A stretch of 64,000 nucleotides of DNA, taken from the NCBI GenBank assembly GCA_036346395.1, contig CM070605.1, positions 1,364,001 to 1,428,000 of the forward strand. The letters run 5' to 3'. Positions 10,962 to 22,500 of this stretch are shown one piece after another. Made by a program: the position numbers and the translations under genes. The notes beneath the pieces are model-generated. The model worked only from the letters and a program-made list of their open reading frames with translations, searched no databases and was not told the DNA's origin. The first letter of the stretch is position 1, and each line of letters opens with the position of its first letter. This stretch comes from Hsuehochloa calcarea. Its lineage: Eukaryota; Streptophyta; Magnoliopsida; Poales; Poaceae.

Positions 10962-11774
10962 TGATGAGGACATCACTTCTATAGATATGAACACTCCTCA
11001 TGTGCAAGGTCCAATTACTCGAGCACGTGCTCGTCAACTTATTTATCAGGAAAATTCGTTTCTAGGGCCGAGTGTATTATTTGAGAACTCTATGATGCTG
11101 CCTAACGGAGAATATTTACTTGTATTTAGGAATATAGGACTACGACCAGTTCAAAAAGGTCTACCACCAGTTCCGCAGGGTCTACGACCACTTCAAGAAT
11201 GCTTACGACCAGAGATAACATGAACTCCTCAAGACCACCCCAGGACCAGTCCTACGACCAGGTCTTCGACCAGAGATACGTGACCTGAATAGTGAATAAG
11301 GTGTTGCGTCACTGTTTTGGCCTAATATGGTCTTGTAAGAGTGTCGAGGTCGGAGTTCTGGTTGTGTACGCCTCATCCCACGGCCCCACAACCCTAGATC
11401 AACCTCATCACGCCCCCCTATATATATACAATAGACGTCATTGTTTAACATGGATTTTTCTTTGAGATTATTCTGCTTAGCAGTCTCGCCGCACGTTCGG
11501 TTGAGGAACCCCGCATTGTGAACTTCATCTATGTTTGCAATACAATATCAGATTGCATCTTCTAGTTTCTTGCTTGTGTTCTCGATTCGCATGCAGGAGA
11601 TAGCCTTCTTGGCGAGGTCAACCGCGTTCAACACTATTGATAACCATCGGAGCAGTGGTGTAGTGATTGTGGGAGGTTTGATCTGTTCTCGTCGGAGCCT
11701 CCGGATCATCAACGTCGAGTTCTCCACAATCAACTTATGAGTACCTTTAGGAAGATCGGGCCACAGACTCATCA
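10962..11774 (+). repeat. 5' LTR of R1 (813 bp)
   Basis: Terminal inverted hexamer TGATGA...TCATCA, target repeat on the left and primer-binding site on the right define both ends. A TATA-like run lies at 11418-11430 and a 21-bp array at 11143-11220. The 5' third could encode the polyprotein tail also present in the 3' LTR ('TPHVQGPITRARARQLIYQ'). Confidence 0.9.
11418..11430 (+). promoter_or_regulatory. TATA-like element of R1's LTR
   Basis: CCTATATATATACA is present in both LTR copies (again at 13641-13653). Its placement about 345 bp before the LTR end makes it the likely core promoter. This is a sequence-based prediction. Confidence 0.55.
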
Positions 11775-11776
11775 AT

Positions 11777-11790
11777 TGGTATCAGAGCAA
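11777..11790 (+). promoter_or_regulatory. primer-binding site of R1 (initiator Met tRNA)
   Basis: TGGTATCAGAGCAA begins two bases after the LTR end. It is complementary to the 3' end of plant initiator-methionine tRNA, the standard primer of these elements. Confidence 0.9.
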
Positions 11791-12429
11791 AAGTTTCCCG
11801 TTAGGTAATCTCAATTTTTCTCCTGTTAGATTAGTTGTTTTCCATCGTCCTAAGGCTTCAGAAAATTTCCCCACAAAATATTTGTGTTCGTCTTGTTCTT
11901 CCGCTGTCCCATCAACCATTGTGCCTTTGCAATTTTCGATCTTTGTTTCACGTTGTTGAATTAGTGTCCTTTGTCTAAGTCGTGCTGCTGGTTTAGAGTC
12001 GTGTTCTTGGTCTCTAGTCAACACCGTCGCCCGTCGTGCCACCACCCATCCTGGTCGCGCCACCGCCTACTCGAACAACCCCCGTTCGACCACCTCCTCA
12101 CGCTCGACCAACTACTCGCGTTCGACCACCTAGTCGGATTCGACCGCCTACTCGGGATCGACCATCTTTCGTTTTCGCCCCGACCACACTATTTGTTTGT
12201 TGTTGCTTTTGGCCACCCCACGCACTCATCATATCGTGCCTGCTACACAAAGTCCAAGAAGAATTTTCATAGCCTAACAGAGTTAACCAAAGTTCAGAGA
12301 GAGAGAGAGTATCTTTTAATTACCTGTATACCCCTGCCTTCTACAAAAGTTTGTGACCCATATATATCCATAGACCCATAAGAGGGTTTTGAAGAGTTTT
12401 GAGTCCAGGTCACATTCGCAAAAAATCAA
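11791..12429 (+). other. leader of R1 with an exact 18-bp array
   Basis: No gene is seen. CGACC(A/G) recurs at 12087, 12105, 12123, 12141 and 12159, exactly 18 bp apart. A (GA)n run follows at 12296-12309. The segment 12331-12420 matches E1's leader at 7697-7800. The frames at 11971-12381 and 12036-12272 arise from the array and surrounding C-rich sequence. Confidence 0.7.
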
Positions 12430-12681
12430 TTGTGGAGAACTCGACGTTGATGATCCGGAGGCTCCGGCCAGAACAGATCAAACCTCCCGCAATCACTACA
12501 CCACTACTACGATGGTTATCAACCGTGCCGAACGCGGTTGACCTAGCCAAGAAGGCTATCTCCTGCATGCGAATCGAGAACACAAGCAAGAAAGTAGAAG
12601 ATGCAATCTGATATTGTATTGCGAATATAGATGAAGTTCACAATGTGGGGTTCCTCAACCGAACGTGCGGCGAGACTGCTT
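12430..12681 (-). repeat. inverted fragment of R1's own LTR
   Basis: This stretch is the reverse complement of about 11480-11733 of the 5' LTR. Both include the ends of 'GAGACTGCT...' and 'TCTCCACAAT'. The right joint falls on GAGACTGCTT, a string shared by the inverted LTR and the pol sequence it joins. It replaces everything between the leader and the integrase C-terminus. Confidence 0.85.
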
Positions 12682-13507
12682 GCCTCATGTGGAGTTTGCT
12701 TATAATCGTTCGCTGCATTCTACCACAAAGAAGTGTCCTTTTAAGATTGTTGTTGGATTCATCCCTCGTGCACCTATCGACTTGTTACCTCTTCCAGCTT
12801 CGGAGAAAGTAAATTTTGATGCTCAACAACGTGCTGAGTTGATACTAAAGATGCATGAGACAACGAAAGAGAATATTGAGATAATGAATGCTAAATATAA
12901 AATTGCTGGTAGTCAGAGACGCAAGCATGTTACTTTTGAACCTGGTGATGTTGTGTGGTTACACTTGCGTAAAGAACGATTTCCTGAATTGAGAAAGTCT
13001 AAACTCATGCCACATGCAAATGGTCCTTTTAATGTTCTTGAACGTATTAATAATAATGCATATAAGTTAGACTTGCCTGCAGATTTCGGGGTTAGCTCCA
13101 AATTTAACATTGTAGATTTGCGGCCTTTCTTGGGCGCGGAGGATGATCTTGAGTCGAGGATGACTCCAATTCAAGAAAGGGAGGATGATGAGGACATCAC
13201 TTCTACTGATATAAGCACTCCTCATGTGCAAGGTCCACTTACTCGAGCACGTGCTCGTCAACTTATTTATCAGGTAAATTCGTTTCTAGGGCTGAGTGTA
13301 TTATTTGAGAACTCTATGATGCTGCCCAACAGAGATGATTTACTTGTACTTAGGAATCTAGGACTACGACCAGTTCAAGAAGGTCTACGACCAGTTCCGC
13401 AGAGTCTACGACCACTTCAAGAAGGCTTACGACCAGAGATAACATGGTCTCCTCAAGACCACCCCAGGACCAGTCCTACGACCAGGTCTTCGAACAGAGA
13501 TATGTGA
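12672..13507 (+). CDS. integrase C-terminal part of R1, open frame running into the LTR
   Basis: The frame opened at 12665 is uninterrupted for 280 codons; its first codons come from the inverted LTR piece, so the ATG is accidental. Residues about 7-180 match the end of a Ty3 integrase: 'AYNRSLHSTTKKCPFKIVVG', 'RKHVTFEPGDVVWLHLRKER' and 'PFNVLERINNNAYKLDLP'. After 'TRARARQLIYQ' the frame crosses into the 3' LTR (13186 on). It ends with a heptad repeat (GLRPVQE-GLRPVPQ-SLRPLQE-GLRPEIT). Reading of the polyprotein into the LTR and the TGATGAGGACATC terminus recall CRM-type elements (inference). It lacks the catalytic core, so it has no integrase activity by itself. Confidence 0.75.
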
Positions 13508-13746
13508 TCTGAATAGTGAATAAGGCGATGCGTCACCGTTTTGGCCTAATATGGTCTTGTAAGCGTGTCGAGGTCAGAGTCCAGGTTGTGTACGCCTCAT
13601 CCCACGACCGCACAACCCTAGGTCGATCTCATCACGTCCCCCTATATATATACAGTAGACGTCATAGTTTAACATAGGTTTTTCTTTGAGATTATTCTGC
13701 TTAGCAGTCTCGCTGCACGTTCGGTTGAGGAACCCTACATTGTGAA
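13186..13746 (+). repeat. 3' LTR of R1, left part
   Basis: It starts TGATGAGGACATC, is nearly identical to 10962-11525, and is cut at GTGAA (13742-13746) by element N. A 21-bp array sits at 13367-13450. Confidence 0.9.
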
Positions 13747-15817
13747 TGTAACACCCCAGCCCAACAGCAGCCTGGGATGCTACTAAAATAACAATATCAC
13801 AAATACAAATACAAGATACTACAAAAAAATTCGGCAGAACCTCCTTTGTATAACTAAGTTTACCGGAGATTCCAATAGATGCTTATAAAATTATCACTAT
13901 TTCAACATCCAGAGTTCATGAAAGTATTCATAAATAATCTACTCAGCTAAAACATAAGCAAGCATAATTAAAATTTACCACTCTCATTATTACAAATAAA
14001 CCAATGCATTCAAGTATAGCCAAAGTTAATCCTTAAGCAGTTTGCTTGTTATAAAGGTACGGTCTAAATGATAATTATCTTTTCAAGAATATGTGGTAGT
14101 GAGTGCAACCAAAGCAACTCTACTCCCTCCCATGCATGCCGTCTGCAAACGAGATACCTAAAAACACAACATCAGCAAGAGTGAGTCCAAGACTCAGCAA
14201 AGTACAAATAGCAAGACAATAGCCAACACAACTATAATTAACAACATCCATCCACGTAACCCAATAAGAAATATGTTTCATGCTTATGCGATGCAAACTG
14301 TTCAAATGCACATTTCTTTATCTCTTTTGCATATACCGGTATTGCGGAGTGTGCATCCGTTGATGCACACCCATGCCTGTGCCTTCTAGCACAGGGACCT
14401 TAGCCCATACTCCACAAGTATGGGGACCCAAAAGCCCATCATATTCATGACGGGGACCTCAATTAATGCTTGGTCACCACGTGACCATGCCTCCAATATG
14501 ATATCATGATGCACATGGTCAATACTTTAAATCATCATCCATACATGAAACTTACGCATACTACTAGCATTTACGGGCATTAATGTCCATAACATTCGAG
14601 CATCCATGATTAACATAATATACTCATAACATAGTAAACATGAACAAATGATCACACACAATTTACCACTACTGTACTTGCCTTAACCACGAGAGAACGA
14701 GGGATGTACAGAATGAGCTGCTCCCTGCACTGGTCCACCACCTGAATAATTGTTATAACACATACTAAAGCGGATCAAAACAACCTATATAATAACAACC
14801 ATGGACTTGTAAAACTCCTAACTCGATCCCGACCCCAAACTCCTAAACGTCGATCTGTCCCCTCGGTGAACAGTCAAATTCAAAAATCCATATCTATTAG
14901 TACATGGGTCCAAATAAGATGTTCTTAGACTTTCTGGAAATATAATTAAATTCTCCAAATAAGTCTAGTTGGTGAGCCTTGCTGAATCGGGGAATTAATA
15001 CCCCTACCAGGCCACTTAAAAAACAATCAACTTCACGGTGGGTTTTCTGGACAGAGTACTAAAACCACTATAACTGTTTCTACGCAGCTCGGAATGGGGT
15101 GATCTTGGACTCTTGGAATCATGACAAAACCAGCTACAATAGTCTAGTTGAACAAGTCTCATGATTCGGCGTCCTACTAATTCTTATATTCAGGTAAAGT
15201 TTTTCTAAGTTTTCTGTCTCTGCAATCTGATAGTTAGCAAAACAGCGACGGTAAAAATTTCATAACTTTTGATTTACAACTCTAAAAATTGTGTTCTTTA
15301 TCAGCTTGGAAAGCTTTCTGACTCCTCTACAATATTCATTTTGGGTGTCTTTTCTAATTCGGCCTATAAAAATTCATAATAACCAGACAATGCAATCTGC
15401 CACAACTCGTCAGCTTTCCTGCTCAGTCGCGGTAAAACTACCATAACTCCTAAACCGTTGGTCTAAATCAGGTGATATCAGTGCCCAAAGTAAGCTAAAA
15501 CCGAGATCTACAACTTTCTAAGAGGTGACCAGGTCAGAAAATGAACGTAACGTACCCAAATCTGACGAGGCGGCGCCTGCAGGAGAGGGGGAGAGGCGGC
15601 GGCTCAAAGTGGGGAGGAGGAGGAGAGTGGGAGTTTAGGGTTTGGGGTGGGAACCCCCTTTTGGCCGGCCACCACATGGGCCCCTCCTGGTCATGCCCAG
15701 TCCAGTTGTCGAGGATTTATGGAAAACCCCTTCTCTTTTCAGGAATTTCTACTCATTTAATTGTCTTTTCTCCTCCCGGCTATTTTCTAATTACCGATTC
15801 AATTCCGGGGTATTACA
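13747..15817 (-). repeat. 3' LTR of N (2071 bp)
   Basis: On the plus strand it runs from TGTAACACCCCAGCC to GGGGTATTACA. It contains the GAGTC/GACTC hairpin at 14182-14196 and three diverged modules with an ATAACT...TACAACT pattern between 15050 and 15540. The GC-rich end near 15570-15650 is probably the upstream part of the LTR in element orientation. Confidence 0.9.
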
Positions 15818-15831
15818 TTCTACCCCCCTTA
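15818..15831 (-). promoter_or_regulatory. polypurine tract of N
   Basis: On the minus strand it reads TAAGGGGGGTAGAA directly before the LTR (TGTAATACCCC). It is the expected plus-strand primer site and fixes the element orientation. Confidence 0.85.
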
Positions 15832-16140
15832 AACATAATTCGACCCCGAATTCTTTCTGTCATTCTACTCGAAGGACATTTACACCTAGCATGCATGGCT
15901 CCAGCTCCTGTGTCACTCTCCACTTGGCCCGATTCGACCACCGCACCTTGATGGATCCCAACATCCTACACCACAACGCTCGTCTTAATCTTATCTGGTA
16001 TACTCCACGGACGGGACTCGAACATAAGGTTTTACTTGTGGTTCCTCGTCCCAAATGAATCTCATACTCCAGACTCTCAAGTACTCTCTCTACATCGGGT
16101 CAGACGAAACGTTGTGTACCCCACGCATGGACCCGAGATG
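15832..16140 (-). pseudogene. chromodomain and integrase-tail remnant of N
   Basis: Read on the minus strand, 'GVHNVSSDPM' near 16110 and 'IKVRWSNRAKWRVTQE' near 15920 parallel the 'VHDVFHVYQLKKC' and 'WSNHLEEETTWE' blocks of element A. A 64-codon open frame (16054-15860) covers the second block. The rest is shifted or stopped. This shows that N derives from a chromodomain-bearing Ty3 element rather than from an element that never had pol. Confidence 0.5.
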
Positions 16141-19100
16141 GTTCTAGTGAAATGCTAGCAACCAAAAATCAAACCGATGTACCTTGGGCCAACCTTCCCT
16201 GTGGTATCAAACCAGACACTCTACACATGACGCATGGAATTCTGGTTCCAACTCTCGATCGACCTTTTCATCTTAACAATGAGCACATTCCAAACCGAAA
16301 GAGAAACCACTTGAATACCCAAACCAGTTACTTTCTTTATTCTTTCTGAACTGATAAGATCCACACATGCCAATCATAAGGTCAAACTCCATTTGCGAAA
16401 AACACCCGTCATAAACACATAGCTCAAACAAGAATCAAAGAGCGTTTCACTACTCGAGGAAACATTTTTTTTTCAATTTCTCTGTTACAAATAAAATTTC
16501 TCTGAAATCATGGAACCCCATTTCATCCATATCACACTAACTCATTTCTCTTAAATTGGCAATCTCATCACTATGCTCAAACCGAATTCACTTTTCACAC
16601 CTTTGTAGAAAGACCCTAATGACTTCCACCCAAAAACATACCCTAGCCAACCTCTGAACTGACGGAATTACTTTGATAGATGACTTCCAAATGCACCTCA
16701 TCATGGTTTTCACCCACAATCACTTCACCTCAATCCTTCAAGGATAATCAACCCGAAATTCTTAGCACACACACTCAATTGCTACACCCAAGGGATTCTA
16801 TCAATGAACATCGTACTATTCGAAATCCACTTTGTTTCACCATCTCAACACAACATCAATAGTCTCCAAGGTTCTAGCATAGAACGCTGGGCCAAATTTT
16901 CAATCTTCAAGGACCCTATAGATGTATTCGATGTAACTGATATGGAAACTCTCGAATCCGCTGACTAAAATCCCCATAATCTAATCATACTCAATAGTTA
17001 ACAACCACCTAAAAACATATTCTCAACCAAATTATCTTTAAGGAAATTCTAACTTCTAGAGGGTTACTCACTGAAGCCAAGTCGTACCTGGTGATAATTC
17101 AATTGTCCCTATTATCCCATCAATTGACATTACAATCAGATTACTTCGCTAATCCTACTCTCATTGAATTATACCATCATAAACCACCTACACAACCTCG
17201 CAAGGTTATTTCTCCATCTGTGATACTCTAATAAATCGATCAAGATTCCCATACTTCCGATAATCCCAACATTCCAGCATGAACGAGGGTTCCTGGATTA
17301 TATTTCGCTATGAGTTCCACTGGTTGTAACTGGTTGTAACACTAATCAATTTTATTCCAACGATAAACATTCCATGGAATTCTCTCCAAAAGTTATAGGT
17401 CAAAACCAATTCATCCTCTACTGTTCTTTACATAGATTGGTTCATAAAATCTCATCAACGCTTTATACTTGTCCACCACCAACCAAACCAATTAAACGAC
17501 ACTTTATAAAACTTGGCAACATAAGTTTGTTAAATCCTTTCTCAAAAGGGAAGAGATAATCAGACACAAATTCCAACACACAAGAAAATGTTGCTCCTTG
17601 GAGTGAGCACGAGACAAAAAGAAACAGTCAAATAGTAATGATCTCAGAAAAAAATACGTGCCCACGATTGAGGGCATAACTCCCACAAGATTTTCAAAGC
17701 TCTATAAATCATAATAGAACAGTGCTATGAAAACTGAAGAAACTCTTAAACTGTAATGATAGAAAAGTTACAGATTATAATTCTCAACTCCGACCTCAAA
17801 TACTTATGATAACCGATTTCTACTAACAAATAAAATAATTTTCTTTGAGTACATCATTACCTGCCAACCCAACCAAGAAGTACATCTGAAACCAAATCAC
17901 ATTACTCACTTAAGGTCCGAATAGAGCCTTCCAATACGTCATGTTGCTCAAACTAATTTTATCTACTACATAGATCATGAACTCCCAAAAGACCATGAAT
18001 GCCAAACTCCAAACATTTCATTTAGTCGATAAAACGGAAGGCAATTAACTTACTTTCTCTCTAGAAGAATCATCACTGATCCGACGAGTCAGGATCTAGT
18101 GCAGACCACCTTACTAACCTCAAGGTTAAAACCCCCTTTTCAATAATCATTAACATCATTTCCTTCATTACAAAGGCCCAAGGGCTCACTAAATCTCTAT
18201 CATCAAAGGCATAATATTACCCGACCATCTCACCATTATGCAAACATAGGTCACCTCTTAACTTCCAATATAAACCTTTCCAAAAGAAACACAGTAGATT
18301 ATTCCATAATGTTTCTATTATCTCAATAAGATTCCAGGGGTCAACTTGTCCTATAGATTGTCTGATACACAAACCTCACTATCAAAGCAAATCACTTTTA
18401 TCAAGGGCATGCAGCCACAATTCATCCTCATGAAACACACGTGAGTAAATCACTTTCAAGTGTCAACCCTTCATCTATTAGGAATGCTCACACCAATTTA
18501 GTACACACTAATTCCAATCTAGAGGTTATCATAAACCATTGACGATTATCCAATCATGGATGAATTCATGGTCCTTTCTCTATTTATATTCCCACAGGCA
18601 TACATAAGATCATCAAATAGCCAATCAAAGAAAATTCTATTTCATTATCTATCGAGACATCACCAAAGAAATCCAGATGTTCCTCATTCTACACAGTTAG
18701 ATTAGCCCATCGAGACCAAATAATCCAACAAGTTTAGCAAACTACACAATTCGAACGATCAACCATCTCATCAGTGTTACACACTTTTAATAACTCTATT
18801 GATTCCAACCAAGTATAGTCATACTCATAATCACGACTCATCAAGAACTACTAGAGGACAACATCGTCTTTTCCGATTTCACTTCCACTGATACTCGTTA
18901 GGATTCATTATGCACCACCCTGCAGACCCAGCTTGATAACCCATATCTTATCCATTAATTTCTTTGATTGTAACCTTTCACTTTACCACGATAAAACATC
19001 GCTAAAGGGTTTAACATTTTCTTTTATAAGAGCGAACTATGCAACTTCAACGCCGTAATACCCAAAAGAGTTACATTGAGTCAAAGCTTCCACATACTAA

Positions 19101-20004
19101 AAGACTTGCAAAAGCAAACTTTCATTAACCAAACCATCAAGTTAAGTAGATGGGTCATGATTTCCAATAAGAAAACAGAACCCCAATACAAAGGTGAAAC
19201 CTGACTATTAATCAAGTTCACCGATGCAAGAATAACTCAACACTTGAGAAGACGATTATTGCTGTAAGAGACAAGTTAAGCCAACTGAACCACATCAACT
19301 TCTCTCCAACCAAAACCATACATCGACCGCAATGAACTAATAACCCAAGAGAAATTCATCAGCCACAACTGGATAAGAGTTGACCAAAGTTTTCGCATGC
19401 TAAAGAACTCACCGAGATAGTTCACATTATCCAAGGTACTGCTTAAAAACGAATACTGTTTTCCCAACAGGAAAAGCAAACCTTCACCATAAAAGGTCAA
19501 CCTTGCGAATCAAAAATGTTAACAAGCAGCCCAACTCTCGTTGGTCCAAAGAACAAATAATTTCTTTAAGGAACCAATAAAACCAAGGAAAATGTCCAAC
19601 TGTATTGAAACCATTAACCCAAGGGGATTAAATAACCACCAGCGGTTGGTCAGAAAATCCTAGTACATCCCAAGGGAGTCAATAACCTTCCCAAAGGAAT
19701 TCATGCTCGACACCTGGAAGTAGTTTTACCAAGGTAATTACTCCACTATCCCCATACCCTAACTGGCGGTACAACCTGGCCATGCCCATGGCCACAACCA
19801 CACTCTACCTTTTGAGATCGATTATCCCCACACATAATAATCATATAACCAAGTAATAAGGAATCATACTCAATTAATATCAGCAACGATGAATACGATA
19901 TATCGGAAACGTAAATGCAATGCTTTGCCCATTCCCATCCTACTGTGCACAGTGTGTCAATTTAATTTTCTTTTTCTTTTCTAGCTACCACGGATCTGAA
20001 GCCC
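16141..20004 (-). other. decayed interior of N
   Basis: Neither strand has a convincing gene in 3.9 kb. The base composition is AT-rich and poor in CG on inspection. The only hint of gag is a Gly-rich stretch on the minus strand at 19745-19810 (GHGHGQVVPPVR), which fits an Arg/Gly-rich N-terminus after loss of arginine codons. I could not place protease or reverse transcriptase motifs with confidence. Confidence 0.5.
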
Positions 20005-20017
20005 GCTCTGATACCAA
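20005..20017 (-). promoter_or_regulatory. primer-binding site of N (initiator Met tRNA)
   Basis: GCTCTGATACCAA on the plus strand is TTGGTATCAGAGC on the minus strand. It sits next to the LTR that starts at 20019, which makes 20019-22101 the 5' LTR. Confidence 0.9.
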
Positions 20018-20018
20018 C

Positions 20019-22101
20019 TGTAACACCCCAGCCCAACAGCAGCCTGGGATGCTACTAAAATAACAATATCACAAATACAAATCCAAGATACTACAAAAAA
20101 ATCGGTAGAACCTCCTTTGTATAACTAAGTTTACCGGAGATTCCAATAGATGCTTATAAAATTATCACTATTTCAACATCCAGAGTTCATCGAAGCATTC
20201 ATAAATAATCTACTTAGCTAAAACATAAGCAAGCATAATTAAAATTTACCACTCTCATTATTACAAATAAACCAATGCATTCAAGTATAGCCAAAGTTAA
20301 TCCTTAAGCAGTTTGCTTGTTATAAAGGTATAGTCTAAATGATAATTATCTTTTCAAGAATATGTGGTAGTGAGTGCAACCAAAGCAACCCTACTCCCTC
20401 CCATGCATGCCATCTGCAAACGAGATACCTAAAAACACAACATCAGCAAGAGTGAGTCCAAGACTCAACAAAGTACAAATAGCAAGACAATAGCCAACAC
20501 AACTGTAATTAACAACATCCATCCACGTAACCCAATAAGAAATATGTCTCATGCTTATGCGATGCAAACTGTTCAAATGCACTTTTCTTTCTCTCTTTTG
20601 CATATACCAGATATGGAGTGTGCATCCGTCGATGCACACCCATGCCTGTGCCTTCTACCACAGGGACCTTAGCCCATACTCCACAAGTATGGGGACCCAA
20701 AAGCCCATCATATTCATGACGGGGACCTCAATTAATGCTTGGTCACCACGTGACCATGCCTCCAATATGATATCATGATGCACATGGTCAATACTTTAAA
20801 TCATCATGCATACATGAAACTTACGCATACTTCTAGCATTTACGGGTATTAATGTCCATAACATTCGAGCATCCATGATTAACATAATACACTCATAACA
20901 TAGTAAACATGAACAAATGATCACACAATTTACCACTACTGTACTTGCCTTAACCACGAGAGAACGATGGATGTACATAATGAGCTGCTCCCTACACCGG
21001 TCCACCACTTGAATAATTGTTATAACACATGCTAAGACACAGCAGCGGATCAAAACAACCTATATAACAACAACCATGGACTTGTAAAACTCCTAACTCG
21101 ATGTCGACCCCAAACTCCTAAACGTCGATCTGTCCCCTTGGTGAACAGTCAACTTCAAAAATCCATATCTATTAGTACAGGGGTCCAAATAAGATGTTCT
21201 TAGACTTTCTGGAAAGATAATTAAATTCTCCAAATAAGTATAGTTGGTGAGCCTTGCTGAATCGACGAAGTAATACCCCTACCAGGCCACTTAAAAAAAC
21301 AATCAACTTCACGTCGGTTTTTCTGGACAGAGTACTAAAACCACCATAACTTTTGCTACGCAACTCGTAATGGGGTGATCTTGGACTCTTTGGAATCATG
21401 ACAAAACCAGCTACAATAGTCTAGTTGGACAATTCTCATGATTTGGCCTCCTACTAATTCGTATATTCAGGTAAAATTTTTCTAAGTTTTCTATCTCTGC
21501 AATCTGATAGTTAGCAAAATAGTGACGGTAAAAATTTCATAACTTTTGATTGACAACTCTAAAAATTGTGTTCATTATCAGCTTGGAAAGCTTTCTAACT
21601 CCTCTACAATATTCGTTTGGGGTGTCTTTTCTAATTCGACCTATAAAAATTCATAATAACCAGACAATGCAATCTGCCACAACTCGTCAGCTCTCCTGGT
21701 CAGTCGTGGTAAAACTACCATAACTCCTAAACCGTTGGTCAAAATCTGGAGATCTCGATGCCCAAAGAAAGCTAAAACCGAGATCTACAACTTTCTAAGA
21801 GGTGATCAGGTGAGAAAAGGAATGTAACGTACCCAAATCTGACGAGGCGGCGCACAGCAGGGAGAGGCGGCGGCTCAAAGTGTGGAGGAGGAGGCAGAGT
21901 GGGGAGTTTAGGGTTTGGGGGGTGGGAACCCCCCCCCTTTTTGGCCGGCCACCACATGGGCCCCTCCTGGGCTGCGGCCCAGGCCCAGGTTGTCGAGGTT
22001 TTACGGAAAACCCTTCTCTTTTCAGGAATTTCTACTCATTTAATTGTCTTTTCTCCTCCCGGCTATTTTCTAATTACCCGATTCAATTCCGGGGTATTAC
22101 A
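20019..22101 (-). repeat. 5' LTR of N (2083 bp)
   Basis: It is near-identical to 13747-15817, with small indels such as the longer C run near 21930. It ends GGGGTATTACA followed by the GTGAA repeat. The hairpin TGAGTC-CAA-GACTCA is repeated here near 20453-20468. Confidence 0.9.
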
Positions 22102-22356
22102 GTGAACTTCATCTATATTTGCAATACATATCAGATTGCATCTTCTACTTTCTTGCTTGTGTTCTCGATTAGCATGCAGGAGATAACCTTCTTGGCGAGG
22201 TCAACCGCGTTCAGCACGGTTGATAACCATCGGAGCAGTAGTGTAGTGATTGCGGGAGGTTTGATCTGCTCGGTCGGAGCCTCCGGATCATCAACGTCGA
22301 GCTCTCCACAATCGACTTGTCAGTACCTTTCGGAAGATCGGGCCATAGACTCATCA
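22102..22356 (+). repeat. 3' LTR of R1, right part
   Basis: It resumes with the second GTGAA copy (22102-22106), continues CTTCATCTATATTTGC and ends ACTCATCA at 22356. It matches 11522-11774 of the 5' LTR. Confidence 0.9.
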
Positions 22357-22361
22357 TAAGT

Positions 22362-22500
22362 GATCAGGTCATCCGGGTATTCGTGCACAGTTGATAACAA
22401 CTTGTCGAGCAATTCAGTAATTGTGTGGTTTCAAACCTTACGAGTTCATAGCCAGTATCGTGAGAGTTGAGTAATTTGTACAAAATTTATCTTCTCATCG
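22362..22500 (+). repeat. 3' LTR of E1, right part (end approximate)
   Basis: After R1 and its TAAGT copy (22357-22361) the LTR of E1 should continue. The segment ends near CTTCTCATCG, close to the TCATCA terminus of R1's LTRs. The right border is an estimate, and 22500 could be off by some tens of bases. Confidence 0.45.

Larger units (their letters stand above)
13747..22101 (-). mobile_element. Element N: complete-ended Ty3 retrotransposon with decayed interior (TSD GTGAA)
   Basis: Two near-identical LTRs (13747-15817 and 20019-22101), GTGAA on both sides, a minus-strand polypurine tract at 15818-15831 and a primer-binding site at 20005-20017 define an 8.36-kb element on the minus strand. 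The 4.2-kb interior has no frame above about 100 codons. Yet the LTRs still differ only by scattered bases. Either a long-dead interior kept moving as a non-autonomous unit, or decay by C-to-T change was very fast; the sequence alone does not decide. Confidence 0.9.
10962..22356 (+). mobile_element. Element R1: rearranged CRM-like Ty3 retrotransposon (TSD TAAGT), hosting N
   Basis: Two LTRs start TGATGAGGACATCACTTCT and end ACTCATCA (10962-11774; 13186-13746 plus 22107-22356). The 5-bp repeats TAAGT at 10957-10961 and 22357-22361 confirm insertion as one unit. Without N (8.36 kb) it is about 3 kb. It has a primer-binding site, leader, an inverted LTR piece and only the integrase C-terminus. 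It therefore lacks gag, protease, RT and RNase H, and would have needed enzymes from relatives if it moved in this form. Confidence 0.9.
7580..22500 (+). mobile_element. Element E1: CRM-like Ty3 retrotransposon, pol deleted, interrupted by R1
   Basis: The unit has a leader (7580-8320), gag, protease and a 3' LTR that starts TGATAAGGACATG at 10402. Reverse transcriptase, RNase H and integrase are missing: the frame after 'LPRVATNF' (10341) runs straight into the last codons before the LTR. The LTR is split by R1 (10962-22356, TAAGT on both sides) and resumes at 22362 to about 22500. No 5' LTR or primer-binding site is found, so the left end is truncated against element A. Gag and leader match E3 on the minus strand. 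Confidence 0.75.

Noticed and set aside
11777..11790. tRNA gene (and the matching motifs at 20005, 44330 and 47986)
   Set aside because: Only the 12-15 bases complementary to the initiator tRNA 3' end are present, next to LTR ends. These are primer-binding sites, and no cloverleaf surrounds them.
15541..16058. Frames of 136-138 codons on the plus strand at the end of N's LTR
   Set aside because: They cross the LTR border and polypurine tract, overlap each other, and the real coding remnant (chromodomain) is on the opposite strand.
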